Positions 1-8,641 of a stretch of 64,000 nucleotides of DNA are shown here, piece by piece. Where the stretch lies: the NCBI GenBank assembly GCA_027620075.1, contig JAQCEY010000003.1:219159-283158 (forward strand), given 5' to 3'. Position 1 is the first letter of the stretch, and the number at the start of each line of letters is the position of its first letter. The position numbers and the translations under genes were made by a program. The stretch comes from Pseudomonadota bacterium (GTDB lineage: Bacteria; Pseudomonadota; Alphaproteobacteria; Rickettsiales; UBA6187). The notes beneath the pieces were generated by a model that was not told the origin of the DNA, did not search any database, and saw only the letters and a program-made list of their open reading frames with translations.

Positions 1-521
1 ATGATAACGCTCTTTTCCGTCACCCTGATATCGAAGATTTGCGTGATGAGTCTGAGGAAAACCCACAGGAGAAAAAAGCAAAAGACCATGAATTAAGCTA
101 TGTTAAAATGGACGGCAATATCGGTTGTATGGTAAATGGTGCCGGTCTTGCAATGGCAACTATGGATATCATTAAGCTAAAAGGCGGAGAGCCTGCTAAC
201 TTTTTGGACGTTGGCGGCGGTGCTACTAAAGAGCGTGTTACCGAGGCATTCAAAATTATTTTGTCTGATGATAACGTACAGGGCATTTTGGTTAATATCT
301 TTGGCGGTATTATGCGTTGCGATGTAATCGCAGAGGGTGTTATTGCCGCTGCTAAGGAAGTGGCTTTAAGCGTTCCTTTGGTCGTTCGTTTGGAAGGGAC
401 TAATGTCGCCTTGGGCAAAGAGATATTAAATAAGTCGGGCTTGGATATTATTCCTGCGAATGATTTGGAAGATGCTGCAACTAAAGTTGTAGCTGCCGTT
501 AAGAATAAGGCTGCGGCGTAG
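1..521 (+). CDS. sucC: Succinate-CoA ligase beta subunit, C-terminal part
   Basis: The reading frame is open from base 3 at the window edge, so this is the 3' part of a gene that begins upstream; the TTG at 39 is internal. It encodes about the last 170 residues of the ATP-grasp subunit of succinyl-CoA synthetase, which joins alpha subunit SucD to convert succinyl-CoA to succinate with nucleotide triphosphate formation (TCA cycle, cytoplasm). Visible family hallmarks are [19 protein letters not shown], then [14 protein letters not shown] and [15 protein letters not shown], the ligase/CoA-binding half. The C-terminus is intact and ends in an Ala/Lys-rich tail. sucD follows 120 bases downstream, the usual sucCD order. 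Confidence 0.97.
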   Translation, partial: DNALFRHPDIEDLRDESEENPQEKKAKDHELSYVKMDGNIGCMVNGAGLAMATMDIIKLKGGEPANFLDVGGGATKERVTEAFKIILSDDNVQGILVNIFGGIMRCDVIAEGVIAAAKEVALSVPLVVRLEGTNVALGKEILNKSGLDIIPANDLEDAATKVVAAVKNKAAA

Positions 522-540
522 AGTTGAGCTATGAATATAT

Positions 541-601
541 GAACTATGAACTTAAGAAAATTTAAATCTTCATAGTTTCTTAGTTCGTAATTTCTTAGTT
601 C
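541..601. repeat. Short direct and inverted repeats between sucC and sucD
   Basis: Two direct copies of TTTCTTAGTTC (about 576-586 and 591-601) face an imperfect inverted copy (GAACTATGAACTTAAGAAA, about 541-559). The tract could fold in the sucC-sucD transcript. It resembles decayed low-complexity palindromes scattered in AT-rich alphaproteobacterial genomes. No function is visible. Confidence 0.4.
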
Positions 602-641
602 ACACATTGTTACAAAATTTATAAAGAAATAGGAATTTATA

Positions 642-1517
642 ATGGCTATTTTAATTAACAAAGAAACTAAAGTTATCTGTCAGGGTTTTACCGGTTCGCA
701 AGGTACGTTCCACTCTGAACAGGCTATCGCATACGGAACGAAAATGGTAGGCGGTGTTACTCCCGGTAAAGGTGGTGGTAAACACTTAAACCTACCTATA
801 TTTGATACCGTACAGGAGGCTAAAGATGTTACGGGTGCTAACGCTTCTGTTATTTACGTTCCGCCTCCGTTTGCAGCCGATGCTATTTTAGAGGCAATAG
901 ATGCCGAAATCGAACTTGCTATCTGTATCACAGAAGGAATACCCGTACTTGATATGGTTAAAGTTAAAAAAGCACTAAGCGGCTCTAAAACACGTCTTAT
1001 AGGTCCTAACTGTCCGGGTGTTATAACTCCTGACGAGTGCAAAATAGGTATTATGCCGGGTCATATCCACAAGCGTGGTAAAATCGGTATTCTTTCACGT
1101 TCGGGTACTCTAACTTATGAAGCGGTTCATCAGACTACGGCCGAAGGGTTCGGACAGTCTACATGTGTCGGAATCGGCGGTGACCCTGTAAACGGTACTA
1201 ACTTCATTGACGTGTTGGATATGTTCTTGGGCGATGATGAAACGCAGGCTATCGTTATGATAGGCGAGATAGGCGGCTCGGCAGAAGAAGAGGCAGCACA
1301 GTTCCTGAAAGATTCAAAAGTTAAAAAACCTGTTGTAGGATTTATTGCAGGACGTACTGCCCCTCCGGGAAAACGTATGGGACATGCCGGAGCTATAATT
1401 TCAGGCGGAAAAGGTGGTGCTGAAGATAAAATCGAAGCTATGCAATCGGCAGGAATTAAAGTTTCCGATTCACCTGCGGCTCTTGGTAAAACCATGAAAA
1501 AGCTTTTGGCTGCTTAG
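642..1517 (+). CDS. sucD: Succinate-CoA ligase alpha subunit
   Basis: 291 residues, the normal length for SucD. It has the N-terminal CoA-binding Rossmann domain ([17 protein letters not shown] near residues 14-30), the GPNCPGV segment, and the ligase domain with the phosphohistidine loop region ([21 protein letters not shown] near residues 237-257, active-site His in GHAGAI). It partners SucC in the TCA cycle. The ATG at 642 follows an AGGAA ribosome site. A strong hairpin just after the stop indicates that the sucCD transcript ends here. Confidence 0.98.
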   Translation: MAILINKETKVICQGFTGSQGTFHSEQAIAYGTKMVGGVTPGKGGGKHLNLPIFDTVQEAKDVTGANASVIYVPPPFAADAILEAIDAEIELAICITEGIPVLDMVKVKKALSGSKTRLIGPNCPGVITPDECKIGIMPGHIHKRGKIGILSRSGTLTYEAVHQTTAEGFGQSTCVGIGGDPVNGTNFIDVLDMFLGDDETQAIVMIGEIGGSAEEEAAQFLKDSKVKKPVVGFIAGRTAPPGKRMGHAGAIISGGKGGAEDKIEAMQSAGIKVSDSPAALGKTMKKLLAA

Positions 1518-1530
1518 TTTTTGTATTATA

Positions 1531-1558
1531 GATTCGTCGATTTAATCGGCGAATCTAC
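1531..1558 (+). terminator. Rho-independent terminator after sucD
   Basis: Bases 1531-1555 form an 11-bp stem (GATTCGTCGAT against ATCGGCGAATC, one G-T pair) with a TTA loop, followed by a T-rich run. It lies 14 bases after the sucD stop. Confidence 0.85.
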
Positions 1559-1839
1559 TTTATTTATTCGTATCTATAGTTATTCCAAATAATTTCCATA
1601 CGATGATAGATTGTCATTTATTATTCATCAATTTTCGGCTCATGTGTGTTTTTTACACATCGCCTCAATTTCTTAGTGTAAATAAAAAGCAAAAACACTA
1701 TATGATAAAAGAGCCGGCTTTTTAGTCTTTTTTTTGTAATATTTGTGTAATATTTGTGCTGTACTATTATGATACATCATAAATATAAAGCATAAATATA
1801 AAGCAGGTTAACATTTTTATTATATAAAATATACATAAC
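1559..1839. other. Non-coding gap between sucD and the DUF4402-like gene
   Basis: Very AT-rich. It holds a small hairpin with a CCGG loop at about 1707-1722 followed by a T run (a possible second terminator), and two direct copies of TGTAATATTT (about 1735 and 1746). No ORF, RNA gene or convincing promoter is visible. Confidence 0.5.
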
Positions 1840-2325
1840 ATGGGGAAGTTAAGGTTATTTTTATTAGCAATTATCGGTGTTTTATCATCGAATCCGGCTT
1901 TTTCGGAAACAGCATCATCTACGGCATCGGTACAAATTCATCTTCCTATGCAGGTTAATCAGTTGCAGGAACTTAACTTCGGTAAAGTATTCGTTCCCAA
2001 CTCAGGCAGTCATCTTGTCGTAGTAAGGCGTAACGGTCAATATAATGCCAACACACAAGGAACTATAGGTTCATTTCAACAAAACGCACGTTTCCGCATC
2101 TTCGGTACACCGAATGCCGTAGTTAATTATACCGTAATATCGACAAATTCAACAATACCGGGAGTGGATTTTGACAGCTTGTTAATACCTGCCTCGCAAA
2201 CTATAGGTGCTAACGGAAGAAGGGCAGTTAATGTGGGAGGACGGATATTCGTTCATAGTAATGCCGTGCCGGGAGTATATACAAGCGGCGAGTTAAGCTA
2301 TACTTTCATGGCAGAATATGAGTAA
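1840..2325 (+). CDS. Exported DUF4402-like protein
   Basis: 161 residues with an N-terminal signal peptide (MGKLRLFLLAIIGVLSSNPAFSE, cleavage probably after AFS). The mature part looks like a single beta-rich DUF4402 domain: the opening LQELNFGKVFVP, a central run reporting a modified amino-acid chain (RFRIFGTPNAVVNYTVIS), then NVGGRIFV and a GxYTSGELSYTF ending. DUF4402 proteins are secreted beta-sandwich proteins, often near pili or surface structures; the biochemical role is unknown. Monocistronic: sucD is terminated upstream and a palindromic repeat lies directly downstream. The ribosome site ahead of ATG 1840 is weak. Family assignment rests on motif recognition only. Confidence 0.75.
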   Translation: MGKLRLFLLAIIGVLSSNPAFSETASSTASVQIHLPMQVNQLQELNFGKVFVPNSGSHLVVVRRNGQYNANTQGTIGSFQQNARFRIFGTPNAVVNYTVISTNSTIPGVDFDSLLIPASQTIGANGRRAVNVGGRIFVHSNAVPGVYTSGELSYTFMAEYE

Positions 2326-2331
2326 TTTTTA

Positions 2332-2472
2332 CGGAATTGTACGTTTAATGGTTGATTTGTCACCGGCGAACTTGTTTCAGGGTCTTTTCTAGGTAAAATG
2401 AGATGCTGAAATAAATTCAGCATGACAAAAACAACCAATTCTAACTACTCAACCATTAAACGTACAATTCCG
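2332..2472. repeat. Palindromic repeat element with 24-bp perfect terminal inverted repeats
   Basis: Bases 2332-2355 are exactly complementary to 2449-2472 (outer arm begins CGGAATTGTACGTTTAATGG). Nested inside is an imperfect palindrome opening TTGTCACCGGCGAACTTG and closing with CAGCATGACAA, which resembles the abundant alphaproteobacterial repeat of the TGTCATCCTGAACTTGTTTC type. It is non-autonomous and MITE-like, with no ORF. It sits between two converging genes, where it could also act as a two-way terminator. Confidence 0.75.
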
Positions 2473-2477
2473 ATTTT

Positions 2478-4388
2478 TTATATAACTAAATCCCTTTGGG
2501 AGTTTCTCACCATTTGACCGTATGAAGTCTGCTTTTCCTTGTCCACTATTTCAAACCCGTCCTTTTTGAGTTTGCTCAATAACATGTTTGCAGATTCCTC
2601 TTTACTTTTGGGATTTAAGCCTGACATTGCCAATATTTCCGTAAATGCTTTTTGGTCGTGGACGTTTATTTTACATTCCTTACAATCAATAACCGCTCCC
2701 AGCCTTCCTTCGGATACATCTCCGTCGAACAGGTAAGCCTTTACATTCGCTCCCTTATATTGCCCGACATTTGCGATACTCAAAGCAGAAACCGAGCGTT
2801 CAAAAGAGCTTTGTGTTTTTTTATCGGCTTGTGTAGATATGATTATTGCATTGTTTCTTTTGCTTCCGTTTAAGGATTTCTCATCGAAAGATTGTGATAA
2901 TTGCTCTTGTTTATAATTTACCGAAAAACCTGCCTGTTTAAATTTATCTATAAAGATAGCAGATGATTCTTCGGGTGTTTTGCCAAGATTAGAACGTGAT
3001 ATGGTGCGTAAGAAGGCTTCTTTGTCAAAGACATCAATAGAGCTTCTCCTGCAATCTATTCTTGCATTTAGTTCAGGATTCCCGTCTCGTCTTTCATAAA
3101 GGTTAACCTCGATATTCTTACCGTTATGTTCGGTTATATTTAATATACTGCGAGCAGAGTCCTCGTATGACTTGCGGATTGCCGGTTCATTGGGCTTTCT
3201 GCCGATTCGGAGTGCCCTTTCATAACAACCCTTTACAGCCTTATCAACGTCCATTGAAACATGGTCTGCCTTAATTTCCTTGCCGCTGTTTAAAAATTCG
3301 TCTATCTCAGGTCTGTTAAGCCCGAGTGAACCGATAATAACATTGGGCCCGACCCATCTTGAGCGAGCATCGTGACAACGGGTCAGCCTGCTTTCGTAAG
3401 CTACTATAGAAGATTCGTTCTGGGTTGCCTCCAGACCATATTGCGAATCAAGCTTACCCTCCTCGGTGGCAGTCGTCCATAATGCGGTTTTCAGATAATC
3501 TGCGTTCTGGTGGCTAACGTCAGGGTAATGTGCCGATGATAAAAAATAACTCTTACCCGCTCCCATGCCCCCGAAAATTATATGTCCTATCCTTTGGTCG
3601 CACGGATGCAGGGTAAGCCGCTCATGTTCGGGTATTTGCGAGTTTATATATCTGTCGGTAAGCGTTACGCCTATCCTGCGCAACTGCTTATATGTTTCCG
3701 TATGCCCCATTATACGACGGGTAATATCTCCGGCATCATCACCGTCTTGCGGACTAAACGTGCCTTGCTCTATCCTGTTCCTTACTCTTTGATATGTTTC
3801 GATAGATTTATTCTCATGACGTGGTCTTGAAGGTGATATCTGCCATTGCTCGTTAAACGCCTCGGGATTCCAAGGTCTGTCTTTTTGTGATGATGTGATT
3901 TGTGAAATAAAACCGTTAGTAATATTCAGCCGCTCGTCAAAAGTATAAGGCATTTCATCAAGCTTGCCCTTTTTTAAGGCATCATCGAAAGGTTCTTTTA
4001 TTGCAGAATGTATTTGCTGTGATTTTTCATGGTTTATCAATCCGCGTAATGTTTCATCGGTTTCGTCTATGCGTAAACGGGTTTGTACCATATTCAATAT
4101 AGAATGCAATAATGACCTGTCGGCCTTTGGAGTAGTGGTTGTAATTACCTTAATATCAGGCACTCCCAAAGCCTGTGCCATACCGATAACTTCGTTAGCG
4201 GCAGCCCTTGAATATATCAGATCCGTAGATGCCCGATGGAAAGGTCGCAAGCCTTCTTCATGCACATACTCATCTGAATCCGGCTCGGTACTCAAATAGC
4301 GTGCATTAGATGCTACAAGACGCTGCATTGAACTTCTAAATAAGGCAGAGCCTGACGTTCTTGTTAAATTAGCGGATTTTGAATGCAA
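2478..4388 (-). CDS. Zeta-toxin-like P-loop protein with duplicated C-terminal module
   Basis: 636 residues, no signal peptide. Residues 1-265 are unrecognised. Residues 270-410 resemble a zeta-toxin kinase fold: Walker A GGMGAGKS (273-280), an acidic/Lys pair NADYLK (295-300), TQNESS (322-327), and GCYERALRIGRKPNEPAI (387-404), comparable to the Arg-rich GR-x-P segment of zeta toxins, which phosphorylate UDP-N-acetylglucosamine. The C-terminus holds two related modules, about 423-493 and 546-616; both contain IDC, an acidic-Lys-Ala-Phe motif and an EESA helix. No antitoxin is adjacent. The start is a TTG at 4388, with GGAGG 12 bases upstream; a later start is possible. In a genome with a T4SS, a secreted effector is plausible but unproven. 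Confidence 0.7.
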   Translation of the reverse strand: MHSKSANLTRTSGSALFRSSMQRLVASNARYLSTEPDSDEYVHEEGLRPFHRASTDLIYSRAAANEVIGMAQALGVPDIKVITTTTPKADRSLLHSILNMVQTRLRIDETDETLRGLINHEKSQQIHSAIKEPFDDALKKGKLDEMPYTFDERLNITNGFISQITSSQKDRPWNPEAFNEQWQISPSRPRHENKSIETYQRVRNRIEQGTFSPQDGDDAGDITRRIMGHTETYKQLRRIGVTLTDRYINSQIPEHERLTLHPCDQRIGHIIFGGMGAGKSYFLSSAHYPDVSHQNADYLKTALWTTATEEGKLDSQYGLEATQNESSIVAYESRLTRCHDARSRWVGPNVIIGSLGLNRPEIDEFLNSGKEIKADHVSMDVDKAVKGCYERALRIGRKPNEPAIRKSYEDSARSILNITEHNGKNIEVNLYERRDGNPELNARIDCRRSSIDVFDKEAFLRTISRSNLGKTPEESSAIFIDKFKQAGFSVNYKQEQLSQSFDEKSLNGSKRNNAIIISTQADKKTQSSFERSVSALSIANVGQYKGANVKAYLFDGDVSEGRLGAVIDCKECKINVHDQKAFTEILAMSGLNPKSKEESANMLLSKLKKDGFEIVDKEKQTSYGQMVRNSQRDLVI

Positions 4389-4491
4389 TTTAAAACACCA
4401 CCTCCGATTGTTAAAAAATTAACAAAATTAAGGGTTCTAAATTTACTTGGAAATATTATTTTGTCAAGCTATTGAATTTATTATCTTTTAT

Positions 4492-4911
4492 CTAGTGTTC
4501 TAGTTCTATAGTGCCGATATAAACTATGCTGCCGTCAGGGTTTTGGTAGTTTACTATGTAGTTGCCGCTACTCAGATTCTTTAGGACTATCTCTTTTTTC
4601 AAGTCTTTTGGAAAACCAAGCCCTGTTTGGCAAGTGAAATTTATTACCGAACCTTGAACTGATGATTTTGTCCCATGAAAACCCTGAGCTGAATTTTCAT
4701 GCCACCGACCGTCTGTAAAGGTAAAAGGAATATGCGTATATCGGCTTTTAAATGAACCTGTTACCACATAAGGCTCACCAAGTGTAATATTGCCGACATA
4801 TTTTATATCAAGGTCTGTCTTTGTAAAAATGTCTAGAGAATCTTTTATTAAATTATCCGCAAAAGCATTTGTATTAAGAAATACTAAGAATAAAAATATA
4901 ACTTTTTTCAT
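4492..4911 (-). CDS. Small exported protein of unknown function
   Basis: 139 residues with a clear signal peptide (MKKVIFLFLVFLNTNAFA, cleavage after AFA). The mature chain of about 120 residues is rich in beta-type segments with one cysteine (INFTCQTGLGF). I do not recognise a family. GAGGAA lies just ahead of the ATG at 4911, so the start is well supported. Its 3' end faces away from the zeta-like gene start, and it lies 18 bases after the uracil-DNA glycosylase gene on the same strand, so it is probably the last gene of that operon. Confidence 0.75.
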   Translation of the reverse strand: MKKVIFLFLVFLNTNAFADNLIKDSLDIFTKTDLDIKYVGNITLGEPYVVTGSFKSRYTHIPFTFTDGRWHENSAQGFHGTKSSVQGSVINFTCQTGLGFPKDLKKEIVLKNLSSGNYIVNYQNPDGSIVYIGTIELEH

Positions 4912-4929
4912 TGGTTCCTCAGCAGTGCT

Positions 4930-5709
4930 TTAAATTTTTATGTCGTTTTCCCTTATATGTTTTCGTATGGTCAGGCAATCATGCCACGCACTCTTTTTCT
5001 GTCCGGGTGACCTTAACAGATATGAAGGGTGAAAAATAGCCGTGGTCTTTATAGTACCGTCCAAAAACTGATTCCCATAATCAAAAAACCGTCCGCGTAT
5101 CTTTGTGATGGTCTGATTGTTGTTTAAAACCGATGTTACGGCAGTTCCGCCTACGAGTATGATTAGTTTCGGGTTTATAAGTGCTATGTGCTTCTCAACA
5201 AACGGGCGGCAGATATTTATCTCTTCGGGGGTAGGGCGGCGATTGCCCGGTGGTCGCCAGAACAGTGTATTGGTTATATAAAAATTCTTTTCACGTGACA
5301 AACCTATATGAATAAGCATTTTATCAAGCAACTGACCGCTTGCCCCGCAAAACGGGATACCTCTAGCATCCTCTTCAGCACCGGGAGCTTCACCTATCAG
5401 CATTATCTCGGCATCGGGCTGACCGTCACAAAATACCGTGTTGGTTGCCGTTTTTGTTATTGATATGCCTTTGAAAGATTCGATGGTTTCTTTGAGTTTT
5501 TCCCTTGTGTCACAGGATTTTGCCTGTTCCAGTGTTTCCATTGCCGTATTGGAAGGGCTTTGAATAGGTTTTACGGCTCTTTTAAGGGAAACGGCAGGGG
5601 AGGTATCTTCCGGCGGCGGTTTGGGTTTTTGTTTATATCTGTTTATAGGTTTTTCCTCAATAGCCTCGTCAGCCCCAAATTCTGCTAATGTTCTCAGTAG
5701 CTCAATCAT
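4930..5709 (-). CDS. Family-4 type uracil-DNA glycosylase
   Basis: 259 residues. It excises uracil from DNA to start base-excision repair in the cytoplasm. Motifs seen: motif A GEAPGAEEDARGIPFCGASGQ, the TNTLFWRPPGNRRPTPEE segment typical of the Fe-S family-4/5 enzymes, the IILVGGTA strand, and motif B HPSYLLRSPGQKK with its catalytic-loop His. The first 80 residues form a Pro/Lys-rich low-complexity linker, common in alphaproteobacterial members. A cysteine pair for the cluster can be guessed (C in SCDT and FCDG) but was not confirmed. The ATG at 5709 overlaps the end of the AraC-type gene by 4 bases, so the two are translationally coupled. Confidence 0.92.
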   Translation of the reverse strand: MIELLRTLAEFGADEAIEEKPINRYKQKPKPPPEDTSPAVSLKRAVKPIQSPSNTAMETLEQAKSCDTREKLKETIESFKGISITKTATNTVFCDGQPDAEIMLIGEAPGAEEDARGIPFCGASGQLLDKMLIHIGLSREKNFYITNTLFWRPPGNRRPTPEEINICRPFVEKHIALINPKLIILVGGTAVTSVLNNNQTITKIRGRFFDYGNQFLDGTIKTTAIFHPSYLLRSPGQKKSAWHDCLTIRKHIRENDIKI

Positions 5710-6800
5710 ACAATGCCTTTCTTCATGTCCTCCCTGTATTGGGTGGGTGATTTACCTGTAAGGCTCTTAAATACACGATTAAATGAGGCAATGCTATTAA
5801 AACCTACATCATAGGATATATCGGTAACCGGACTTTCAGAGTTGCAAAGCAGTTCTTTTGCCTCCTTTACCCTGTAGTCATTAGCCAGATCGCTAAAGCT
5901 CTTTTTGAACTTTATATTTATTATCCTCGATAGCATATGCTCGCTTATGTTGAGGGTTTCGGATAACTTGGCTCTGTTAAAACCGACTTCCCTATAAACT
6001 TTCTTTTCTTCCAGTAAGCTATATATCTTTTCAGATAAGCTTTGTTCATATTTTGTCAAAGAGTTTTTTTTCAAAGAGAGTGTAGGTAGACCAACGTCAA
6101 ACAGGTCGGTGAATACACGGAAAATCGATGTCATAACCATGTATATGAACGCAATCTTGAATATTATTTTAGCAAAATCATATTTTGTCCGCGATACGTT
6201 CTCAGAAACATACCCCAAATCAAGTAACAATAATCCTACATTATATATTATAAGCGAAATAACCAGCCAGTATTTATATTTTTTATATACCCTGTCGCCT
6301 ACTATCTCGGCTCTACGCCTGCCTACTATCAATGTAAGAAGGATAAATATTAATGAAGATAGAATTATATTATTAAGATTGGTAAATACGCTTGATTTAA
6401 AGCATATATCTATAACAAGGCAAAGTTCATCAAGCCCGATCGACTTAAATAAAAGAGGACCGGCAGTGAAAGTAGGTATTGCCAATACCAGCCAGTAGTA
6501 GCTCGGCGGAATCCTGTTAAGTATAAATTGGAATATCAGTAAAACACTAATAGAAGGTATGAACGCCTCACCCAATATCAGGAATGTCTCAAGGTTTCGG
6601 TATTCCTGCATATTAATAAACGCCGGTAGTAAAGATGCCGATATTCCCGATATCAGAGATAAAAAATATAATGTCGGAACAACAACCAGCTCTTTTTGCC
6701 TTGCTTTATAAAGAAGGTATAAAATAACTATAACGCAGGGAAATAAAGCTACTAAATGTAAAGACTGAACAAAACTTAAAGTAACCTTCTCTATTAACAT
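5706..6800 (-). CDS. Membrane-bound AraC-family regulator
   Basis: 364 residues. The first about 240 residues contain roughly seven hydrophobic helices, and the last about 110 are an AraC/XylS DNA-binding domain. The second helix-turn-helix ends in the classic VGFNSIASFNRVFKSLTGKSPTQYR. The layout suggests a membrane sensor whose cytoplasmic tail binds DNA; the ligand is unknown. It lies in a minus-strand operon: permease (to 7684), TM protein (to 6822), this gene, then the glycosylase with a 4-base overlap. Regulation of the neighbouring permease is an inference from position only. Confidence 0.88.
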   Translation of the reverse strand: MLIEKVTLSFVQSLHLVALFPCVIVILYLLYKARQKELVVVPTLYFLSLISGISASLLPAFINMQEYRNLETFLILGEAFIPSISVLLIFQFILNRIPPSYYWLVLAIPTFTAGPLLFKSIGLDELCLVIDICFKSSVFTNLNNIILSSLIFILLTLIVGRRRAEIVGDRVYKKYKYWLVISLIIYNVGLLLLDLGYVSENVSRTKYDFAKIIFKIAFIYMVMTSIFRVFTDLFDVGLPTLSLKKNSLTKYEQSLSEKIYSLLEEKKVYREVGFNRAKLSETLNISEHMLSRIINIKFKKSFSDLANDYRVKEAKELLCNSESPVTDISYDVGFNSIASFNRVFKSLTGKSPTQYREDMKKGIV

Positions 6801-6821
6801 TGCTTTATATGTTCTTCTTTA

Positions 6822-7655
6822 TTAATTTGCAGTTGTGGCATCTTCTTTTTCGGTATCATCATCGGATTGTTTTTTTTCAAAATCAGAAAGATTATTTTCA
6901 TACAATCTTTCAAACTGAGGACAGTCCCGACTAAGGTTAGCTATCTGTTCATTCATAGGAAGCCCCCTATATTGTTCATCAAGGCGTTCAAGAACAAAAT
7001 GGGTCATAAAATTAATCTCGCCCTGATCAATATCATCAATATTCTTTATGATATCGCACACTATACCCATTGCCTGATCCTTCTCACCCCGTTTTTCATG
7101 GATAAAAGCCGGCATCTGCTTTACCCACATAGGAACATCATCACGCGGAGTTTCGGCAAGTTTATAAGCAAGTCTTAATGCCCAATCCTTATCCTTTAGC
7201 TTATGGTTGGCAAGATACACTGCCTGACCCATCCACCACCACTTATTATACAGGTCTTTTTCCGCATGCTCCTCCAGATATTGGGCAACATACTTCACAT
7301 CTGGGGTGTTTTGAGTCTGGCTGAAATAATAGGCTGCTATCGAAGGGACAAAATGTGATTTGGGATCCAGCGTATCAAGAAGTTTAAACCAGTTATAAAG
7401 TTTAACAAAGTTATATTCCCGTAGTGCCGTGAACCTGCCGAACGTATCGCCGGCATTTTGTAACTGGAATGTCAGGGTTCTAAAGTAAAATTGTTCATCT
7501 CCCAGTGAAATAGCCTTTACCGATTCTTTACTGGGAACATCGGGTACTATAGAAAAATCCGGCTTAAACTTTTTAGTTTCATGCCATAACAATATCTGTA
7601 CCGTAAGGAATATCACTACAAATATATCCGACCTATAAAAACGTTTTTGTGACAT
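6822..7655 (-). CDS. Membrane-anchored TPR-like protein of unknown function
   Basis: 277 residues. A single N-terminal membrane segment (FVVIFLTVQILLW near residues 12-24) is followed by a soluble domain made of helical pairs reminiscent of tetratricopeptide repeats (for example WWWMGQAVYLANHKLKDKDW and AFIHEKRGEKDQAMGIV). The C-terminus is very acidic. No catalytic motif was recognised. It lies 28 bases after the permease gene and 21 before the membrane AraC gene, so the three are probably co-transcribed and work together. Confidence 0.75.
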   Translation of the reverse strand: MSQKRFYRSDIFVVIFLTVQILLWHETKKFKPDFSIVPDVPSKESVKAISLGDEQFYFRTLTFQLQNAGDTFGRFTALREYNFVKLYNWFKLLDTLDPKSHFVPSIAAYYFSQTQNTPDVKYVAQYLEEHAEKDLYNKWWWMGQAVYLANHKLKDKDWALRLAYKLAETPRDDVPMWVKQMPAFIHEKRGEKDQAMGIVCDIIKNIDDIDQGEINFMTHFVLERLDEQYRGLPMNEQIANLSRDCPQFERLYENNLSDFEKKQSDDDTEKEDATTAN

Positions 7656-7683
7656 GTTGTTCTACCTATATCAAACCTTTTAT

Positions 7684-8487
7684 TTAAAACTGTTTTCTTT
7701 TAAAATCGTACACTGAAACAGATAATAAAAGTAATATGAACACTATTGATTGAACGGGAAATACCCATAAATCCTCTTGCCCAGATACCCCGTATATTAT
7801 CCACTTGCTTTTTGCAAAAAGATCAAGTCTCGGTAAGACATATGCTACTTTCTCCAGAATGAACTCAAGCACATGTCCGTATTTACCTGCCCCCATCATA
7901 GCATTCGGAGCTTCCATAGTAGCTATGAAAAAACCCATCAGGCGTGATATCAGATAAAAACAAAAACTTGATAATACCGAACTAACCGCACTTTTCATTA
8001 TAAGAGATGCAAGCATTGCAAAAGCGACTATTATGGATATTTCCATTGCAAGACTGCCTGACCATGCCAAAAGCCCCAGCCAGTGTTCGGCAGGAGAAAC
8101 TAAATTCATACCTATAAGACCCGGCATAAAGAAAATGCTTATTATCAGTATGATAGGAACTATAGAAACAAAAGCAAGGAAACAAAAGCCAAGCCAGTAT
8201 GCGATAACGAACCGGCTCCTTGAGATAGGCTTGGATAATATAGATTCCACCTCACGGTTATCAAACGACCTGCGGACATGGAAGCACACGAACACTATCA
8301 GACCTGTAACGATAATGATGCGGCTTGAGCCGGCAAAATATGCCATAGACATCTGCCCTTGTTCTACCAAAGCCGTGTTACCGACAAATACGGAAAAACC
8401 GTACGCCATTAAAATTACGGCACATAGACCTATAAACAACAAATCCCTAGATGCGGTAAGGATTGTGTACTTAATTATAGTTTTCAT
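7684..8487 (-). CDS. ABC-2 type membrane permease
   Basis: About 267 residues from the preferred ATG at 8487 (MKTIIKYTILTASRDLLF). An upstream in-frame ATG at 8571 would add 28 residues across a hairpin and looks wrong. Six hydrophobic helices and the segment SFDNREVESILSKPISRSRFVIAYWLGF match permeases of the ABC-2 superfamily. No ATPase gene is adjacent, so the partner must be encoded elsewhere or the protein works differently. It is the first gene of the operon running to the uracil-DNA glycosylase. Substrate unknown. Confidence 0.78.
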   Translation of the reverse strand: MKTIIKYTILTASRDLLFIGLCAVILMAYGFSVFVGNTALVEQGQMSMAYFAGSSRIIIVTGLIVFVCFHVRRSFDNREVESILSKPISRSRFVIAYWLGFCFLAFVSIVPIILIISIFFMPGLIGMNLVSPAEHWLGLLAWSGSLAMEISIIVAFAMLASLIMKSAVSSVLSSFCFYLISRLMGFFIATMEAPNAMMGAGKYGHVLEFILEKVAYVLPRLDLFAKSKWIIYGVSGQEDLWVFPVQSIVFILLLLSVSVYDFKRKQF

Positions 8488-8546
8488 CAGATTACCACTA
8501 ATTATGATTACGTATCTTGCGTAATAATAGTTAGTATATGTAAAAA

Positions 8547-8633
8547 TGCAATTCTTAATTGAGAATTGCATAGAAACGACAAATTTACTAATATAAGTTG
8601 GAATTATATCCTTGGTTATATTAGTAAATTGTC
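8547..8633. repeat. Two adjacent hairpins between secretin and permease genes
   Basis: A 9-bp stem hairpin at 8547-8570 (TGCAATTCT against AGAATTGCA) is followed by a longer one at 8578-8633, where about 18 bases (TTACTAATATAA core) pair with one bulge around a 19-base loop. Both lie downstream of the secretin stop on the minus strand and could end or attenuate its transcript, although the T tract is weak. Confidence 0.6.
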
Positions 8634-8641
8634 AGTTTTTT

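Noticed and set aside
98-661. 187-residue minus-strand frame opposite sucC
   Set aside because: It is the reverse of sucC and of the repeat tract; its ELRNYELRNYE stretch comes from the 541-601 repeats.
7684-8571. Longer permease start at 8571
   Set aside because: It would include a hairpin and an odd Tyr-rich leader; the ATG at 8487 begins at the usual first helix.
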